This document shows, piece after piece, positions 4,890-6,964 of a stretch of DNA of 6,964 nt. This stretch comes from Kingella oralis (GTDB lineage Bacteria; Pseudomonadota; Gammaproteobacteria; Burkholderiales; Neisseriaceae), in NCBI GenBank assembly GCA_905373195.1, contig CAJPSG010000055.1, forward strand, positions 1 to 6,964, written 5' to 3'. Position 1 is the first letter of the stretch; every line of letters begins with the position of its first letter. Under the pieces are notes generated by a model, which saw nothing but the letters and a program-made list of their open reading frames with translations, was not told the DNA's origin and searched no databases. Position numbers and translations under genes: made by a program.

Positions 4890-5630
4890 ATGATAACCAC
4901 CGCCTGCACGTTTTCTTTCAACATCGCCGCATGGCACGCCGCTTCCAACCGCCTTGCCACCGCAGAACAATGGCGCGACTGGGCGCAAGGCAGCCTGAAA
5001 ACCGAAAATCTGCCCGAGCATAAGCCTGCGCTGGCATTTCTGCCTGCCATGCAGCGGCGGCGTTTGGGCGCGGCGGCGCGACTGGTGTGCGAAGCGGCTT
5101 GGGATTTGGCGGAGCAGTTTTCAGGCTGCCCGCTGGTTTACGCCTCACACGACGGCGAGATGAACCGCAGCTTTGAATTGTGGCCCGAGCTGCTGAAAAC
5201 GCACACCGTATCGCCCACATCATTCGGCTTGTCGGTGCACAACGCACTGGCGGGGCAGTGGGCAATCCAGCGCGGCGAAATGCAGGAAAACACCGCGCTG
5301 GCAACGGGCGCGGACGGCTTGGAAACCGCGTTGGCGGAAGCCGTATCGCTGTTTTCAGACGGCATCGAGCGCGTATTGCTGGTGGTGGCGGACGACCCTT
5401 TGAAAACCGAATACGCCGTTGTCGCCGAGCGCGCGCCGTTTGCCTACGCGCTGGCGATGGTGATTGAGCGCGGCGATGATTTCTGTCTTACTGTGGAAAC
5501 AGACGATGGCGTACGGCAGCCTGAAAACTATTTCGGCACGTTGGATTGGATACGCTTTCTGCTTTCAGGCAGCCTGAAACACACGCGGCAATATCCCAAC
5601 CGCCGCTGGCTGTGGGAAAAACGCGCATGA
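4890..5630 (+). CDS. apeC: Ketosynthase-like chain-length factor of the aryl polyene cluster
   Basis: A 246-residue protein of the short ketosynthase N-terminal-like family (PF13723 type), the chain-length-factor partner that in studied aryl polyene systems pairs with the ketosynthase ApeO. Recognisable blocks are FLPAMQRRRLG (50-60), YASHDGEMNR (84-93) and SPTSFGLSVHNALAGQWAI (108-126). There is no TACSSG nucleophile motif and no HGT or GH catalytic loop, so it should be non-catalytic. The ATG at 4890 has only a weak GCAGAG ribosome site seven bases upstream. The last codons overlap apeD as ATGA. The coding sequence holds three exact DUS (4988-4999, 5354-5365, 5567-5578) and two one-mismatch copies (5120-5131, 5514-5525), which encode GSLK, FSDGI, SGSLK, FSGCP and RQPEN. 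The family call is firm; the ApeO partner must lie outside the window. Confidence 0.86.
   Translation: MITTACTFSFNIAAWHAASNRLATAEQWRDWAQGSLKTENLPEHKPALAFLPAMQRRRLGAAARLVCEAAWDLAEQFSGCPLVYASHDGEMNRSFELWPELLKTHTVSPTSFGLSVHNALAGQWAIQRGEMQENTALATGADGLETALAEAVSLFSDGIERVLLVVADDPLKTEYAVVAERAPFAYALAMVIERGDDFCLTVETDDGVRQPENYFGTLDWIRFLLSGSLKHTRQYPNRRWLWEKRA
4988..4999 (+). repeat. AG-kingDUS (exact), inside apeC
   Basis: Exact AGGCAGCCTGAA on the plus strand, read in frame as part of QGSLKTEN (residues 33-40). Confidence 0.88.
5120..5131 (-). repeat. Near-exact kingDUS (11/12), inside apeC
   Basis: The minus strand reads GGGCAGCCTGAA, differing from kingDUS only at the first base, with the 10-base core intact. 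It encodes FSGCP (77-81) in apeC. Confidence 0.65.
5354..5365 (-). repeat. AT-DUS (exact), inside apeC
   Basis: The minus strand reads ATGCCGTCTGAA, the meningococcal/gonococcal dialect, within the apeC codons for FSDGI (155-159). It is the third AT-DUS in the window and the only one in a gene. Confidence 0.87.
5514..5525 (+). repeat. Near-exact kingDUS (11/12), inside apeC
   Basis: CGGCAGCCTGAA on the plus strand, with only the first base different from kingDUS. It encodes RQPEN (209-213). Confidence 0.65.
5563..5579. repeat. Palindromic dual-dialect DUS, inside apeC
   Basis: TTTCAGGCAGCCTGAAA is palindromic apart from its central base. The plus strand carries exact kingDUS (5567-5578) and the minus strand carries the simDUS AGGCTGCCTGAA (5564-5575). 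It is the reverse complement of the 17-mer at 4084-4100. It encodes SGSLK (226-230) near the apeC C-terminus. Confidence 0.85.
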
Positions 5631-6385
5631 GCCATTTGGATTATTACCGCCGCTTTTTCGCCACCATGCTGGGCTTTATCCTGTTCGGCGTGGCGGGGGT
5701 GTCATTCAAAATCGCCCTCTTGCCCTACACGCTCAAATCCACCCGTGGCGATGTGCCGCGCCAGCTTGCCGCACGCCGCATGATTGGGCGCGTGTGGCGG
5801 TTTTTTGTTGGCTACCTGCAATGGTCGGGCGTGTTGTCGGTAACGTTTCACGGCGCGGAAAAACTCGGGCGCGGCGGGCAGCTGATTCTTGCCAACCACC
5901 CGTCTTTATTGGATGTTGTGCTGCTCGTCAGCCACGCGCCCGACCCGAATGTGCTGGTGAAAAAAGACTTGGTGCGCAACCCCAGCATGAGCAGCCAAAT
6001 CCGCGCCGCAGGCTATATCCCCAACGACGAAAGCATGGAAATGCTGGAAGAAATCGAAGCCGTGTTCCAAAGCGGACAAAGCCTGCTGATTTTCCCCGAA
6101 GGCACGCGCACAGGCTGGGACGGACAGGTCAAAATGCACCGTGGCGCGGTATCCATCGGCTTGCGCAGCGCAAACGTGATTACGCCCGTGGTCATCAAAA
6201 TGAACCCGCCCAACTTCAAAAAAGGGCAGCCGTGGTACAAAATCCCGCCGCGCAAAATCCATTACGAAATCACCGTCGGCGACGACATCAACCCGCAAGA
6301 CTGGCTCGCCGAAAAACCCTTACCCATCGCCGCCAGACGGCTCAACGAATACCTGCAAGACTATTTCACAAGGAAAACCACATGA
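5627..6385 (+). CDS. apeD: 1-acylglycerol-3-phosphate-type (PlsC family) acyltransferase
   Basis: A 252-residue membrane-associated acyltransferase. The catalytic H(X4)D motif is NHPSLLD (90-96; His91, Asp96), followed by the substrate-binding block FPEGTRT (156-162), in the normal PlsC order. A hydrophobic stretch near residues 11-33 should anchor it to the inner membrane. In aryl polyene clusters such an enzyme (ApeD position) is thought to move the finished polyene or a fatty acyl group onto a glycerol-type lipid; that role is inferred from context. The start is the ATG at 5627, overlapping the apeC stop as ATGA. An earlier in-frame ATG at 5546 would overlap apeC by 85 bases and translate its DUS, so it is rejected. 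The gene ends with another ATGA overlap into apeE. A general phospholipid acyltransferase is possible but unlikely here. Confidence 0.87.
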   Translation: MSHLDYYRRFFATMLGFILFGVAGVSFKIALLPYTLKSTRGDVPRQLAARRMIGRVWRFFVGYLQWSGVLSVTFHGAEKLGRGGQLILANHPSLLDVVLLVSHAPDPNVLVKKDLVRNPSMSSQIRAAGYIPNDESMEMLEEIEAVFQSGQSLLIFPEGTRTGWDGQVKMHRGAVSIGLRSANVITPVVIKMNPPNFKKGQPWYKIPPRKIHYEITVGDDINPQDWLAEKPLPIAARRLNEYLQDYFTRKTT

Positions 6386-6648
6386 ACGACTTAGAACACC
6401 AAATCAAACAACTCATCGTCGACAGCCTTGCGCTGGAAGACATTACCCCCGACGACATCGGCAGCGAAGACCCGCTCTTCGGCGACGACGGCTTGGGGCT
6501 GGATTCCGTGGACGCGCTGGAACTGGGTTTGGCGGTGCAAAAAACCTTCGGCTTCCAGCTTGACGGCGAAAAAGACAACCTGCGCGACAACTTCGCCAAC
6601 GTCAAAACGCTGGCGGAATTTGTCAGAAGTCGTCAGGCACAGGCATAA
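6382..6648 (+). CDS. apeE: Acyl carrier protein (first of two)
   Basis: An 88-residue acidic acyl carrier protein. The phosphopantetheine attachment site is Ser42 in GLGLDSVDALEL (37-48), flanked by the usual three-helix pattern and preceded by PLFGDDG (31-37). A 4'-phosphopantetheinyl transferase must modify it before it can carry the starter or growing chain. The ATG at 6382 overlaps the apeD stop (ATGA) and has AAGGA at 6370-6374 as ribosome site. It is followed nine bases later by a second, different ACP, a hallmark pair of aryl polyene clusters (ApeE/ApeF). Which one holds the aryl starter and which the elongating chain cannot be read from sequence. Confidence 0.9.
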   Translation: MNDLEHQIKQLIVDSLALEDITPDDIGSEDPLFGDDGLGLDSVDALELGLAVQKTFGFQLDGEKDNLRDNFANVKTLAEFVRSRQAQA

Positions 6649-6657
6649 GGAGCGGCG

Positions 6658-6942
6658 ATGAGCGAACACAAAATCCTGAGCGAAGCCGAAATCCGCGCCC
6701 TGCTCGCCGACACGCTGGAAAACCTGTTTGAAATCGAACCCGAACGCATCAAACCCGAAACCAACCTCTACGAAGACTTGGAAATCGACAGCATCGACGC
6801 GATTGATTTGATTGACCGCATCAAACGCGAAACAGGCCGTAAGCTCAACGCCGAAGACTTCCGCAACGTGCGCACGGTGGACGACGTGGTGCAGGCGGTG
6901 TTGAAAGTGCAGGAAGCCGATGGCGGCGCACAGGCAAATTGA
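6658..6942 (+). CDS. apeF: Acyl carrier protein (second of two)
   Basis: A 94-residue acidic acyl carrier protein with Ser45 in LEIDSIDAIDL (41-51) as the phosphopantetheine site. It is clearly diverged from the preceding ACP: a longer N-terminus and NLYEDLEID in place of PLFGDDGLGLD. It is therefore a distinct paralogue rather than a recent tandem copy. A strong AAGGAG (6647-6652) overlaps the apeE stop and sits five bases before the ATG, suggesting high, independent translation. It is the last complete gene; the reading direction implies that the operon continues rightward, though a DUS follows the stop. Confidence 0.9.
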   Translation: MSEHKILSEAEIRALLADTLENLFEIEPERIKPETNLYEDLEIDSIDAIDLIDRIKRETGRKLNAEDFRNVRTVDDVVQAVLKVQEADGGAQAN

Positions 6943-6948
6943 TGTTTT

Positions 6949-6960
6949 AGGCAGCCTGAA
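6949..6960 (+). repeat. AG-kingDUS (exact) after apeF
   Basis: Plus-strand AGGCAGCCTGAA, six bases beyond the apeF stop. The window ends before it can be seen whether an inverted partner forms a hairpin. Confidence 0.88.
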
Positions 6961-6964
6961 AACG

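Noticed and set aside
5546..5626. Earlier ATG for apeD inside apeC
   Set aside because: It would overlap apeC by 85 bases, translate DUS sequence, and lacks the ATGA coupling that the 5627 start has.
1..6964. CRISPR array, tRNA or rRNA genes, complete insertion sequence, prophage genes
   Set aside because: No regularly spaced direct repeats, cloverleaf-like sequence, transposase or phage protein was seen on either strand.

Overview
The window comes from a Neisseriaceae chromosome, most likely a Kingella-like species. The main clue is the DNA uptake sequence (DUS). Ten exact copies of the 12-mer AGGCAGCCTGAA, the AG-kingDUS dialect, are scattered through genes and gaps. Three copies of the meningococcal/gonococcal AT-DUS ATGCCGTCTGAA are also present. 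The assignment rests on DUS dialect, base composition and gene content only; no rRNA or other phylogenetic marker is in the window.

Left part (67-1875, minus strand): one GTG-started gene for a 602-residue protein with an N-terminal DUF262 (ParB/Srx-like) domain and a C-terminal HNH-like (DUF1524-type) motif. This is the single-chain layout of GmrSD-like restriction or anti-phage proteins. The gene looks clearly more AT-rich than what follows and sits between two 14-bp direct DUS copies, so it is probably an acquired defence gene. A 218-bp spacer separates it from the next block.

Right part (2094-6942): seven genes that match part of an aryl polyene (APE) pigment cluster, the type II PKS/FAS-like system that builds membrane-bound aryl polyene lipids. 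They form two divergent operons meeting at a 109-bp promoter region (4781-4889). Leftward are apeP (hotdog dehydratase), apeQ (FabG-like ketoreductase) and apeR (ketosynthase with an intact Cys-His-His triad). Rightward are apeC (ketosynthase-like chain-length factor with no catalytic Cys), apeD (membrane acyltransferase), and apeE and apeF (two acyl carrier proteins). Together they supply the ACPs, the reductase and dehydratase for each elongation round, one ketosynthase, the chain-length partner and a likely lipid-attachment acyltransferase. The aryl-activating ligase (ApeH), second ketosynthase (ApeO), second dehydratase (ApeI), thioesterase and export genes are not here and are expected beyond the right edge. 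Coupling is tight: TAATG at apeQ/apeR, ATGA at apeC/apeD and apeD/apeE, and a strong Shine-Dalgarno overlapping the apeE stop.

The 237-bp gap between apeP and apeQ (4058-4294) is the most structured non-coding stretch. It holds a palindromic dual-dialect DUS, a 71-bp REP/BIME-like double palindrome with GTAG ends, and two inverted DUS pairs of different dialects that interleave, so their hairpins compete. The apeC gene is also unusual, with three exact and two near-exact DUS inside 741 bp of coding sequence.
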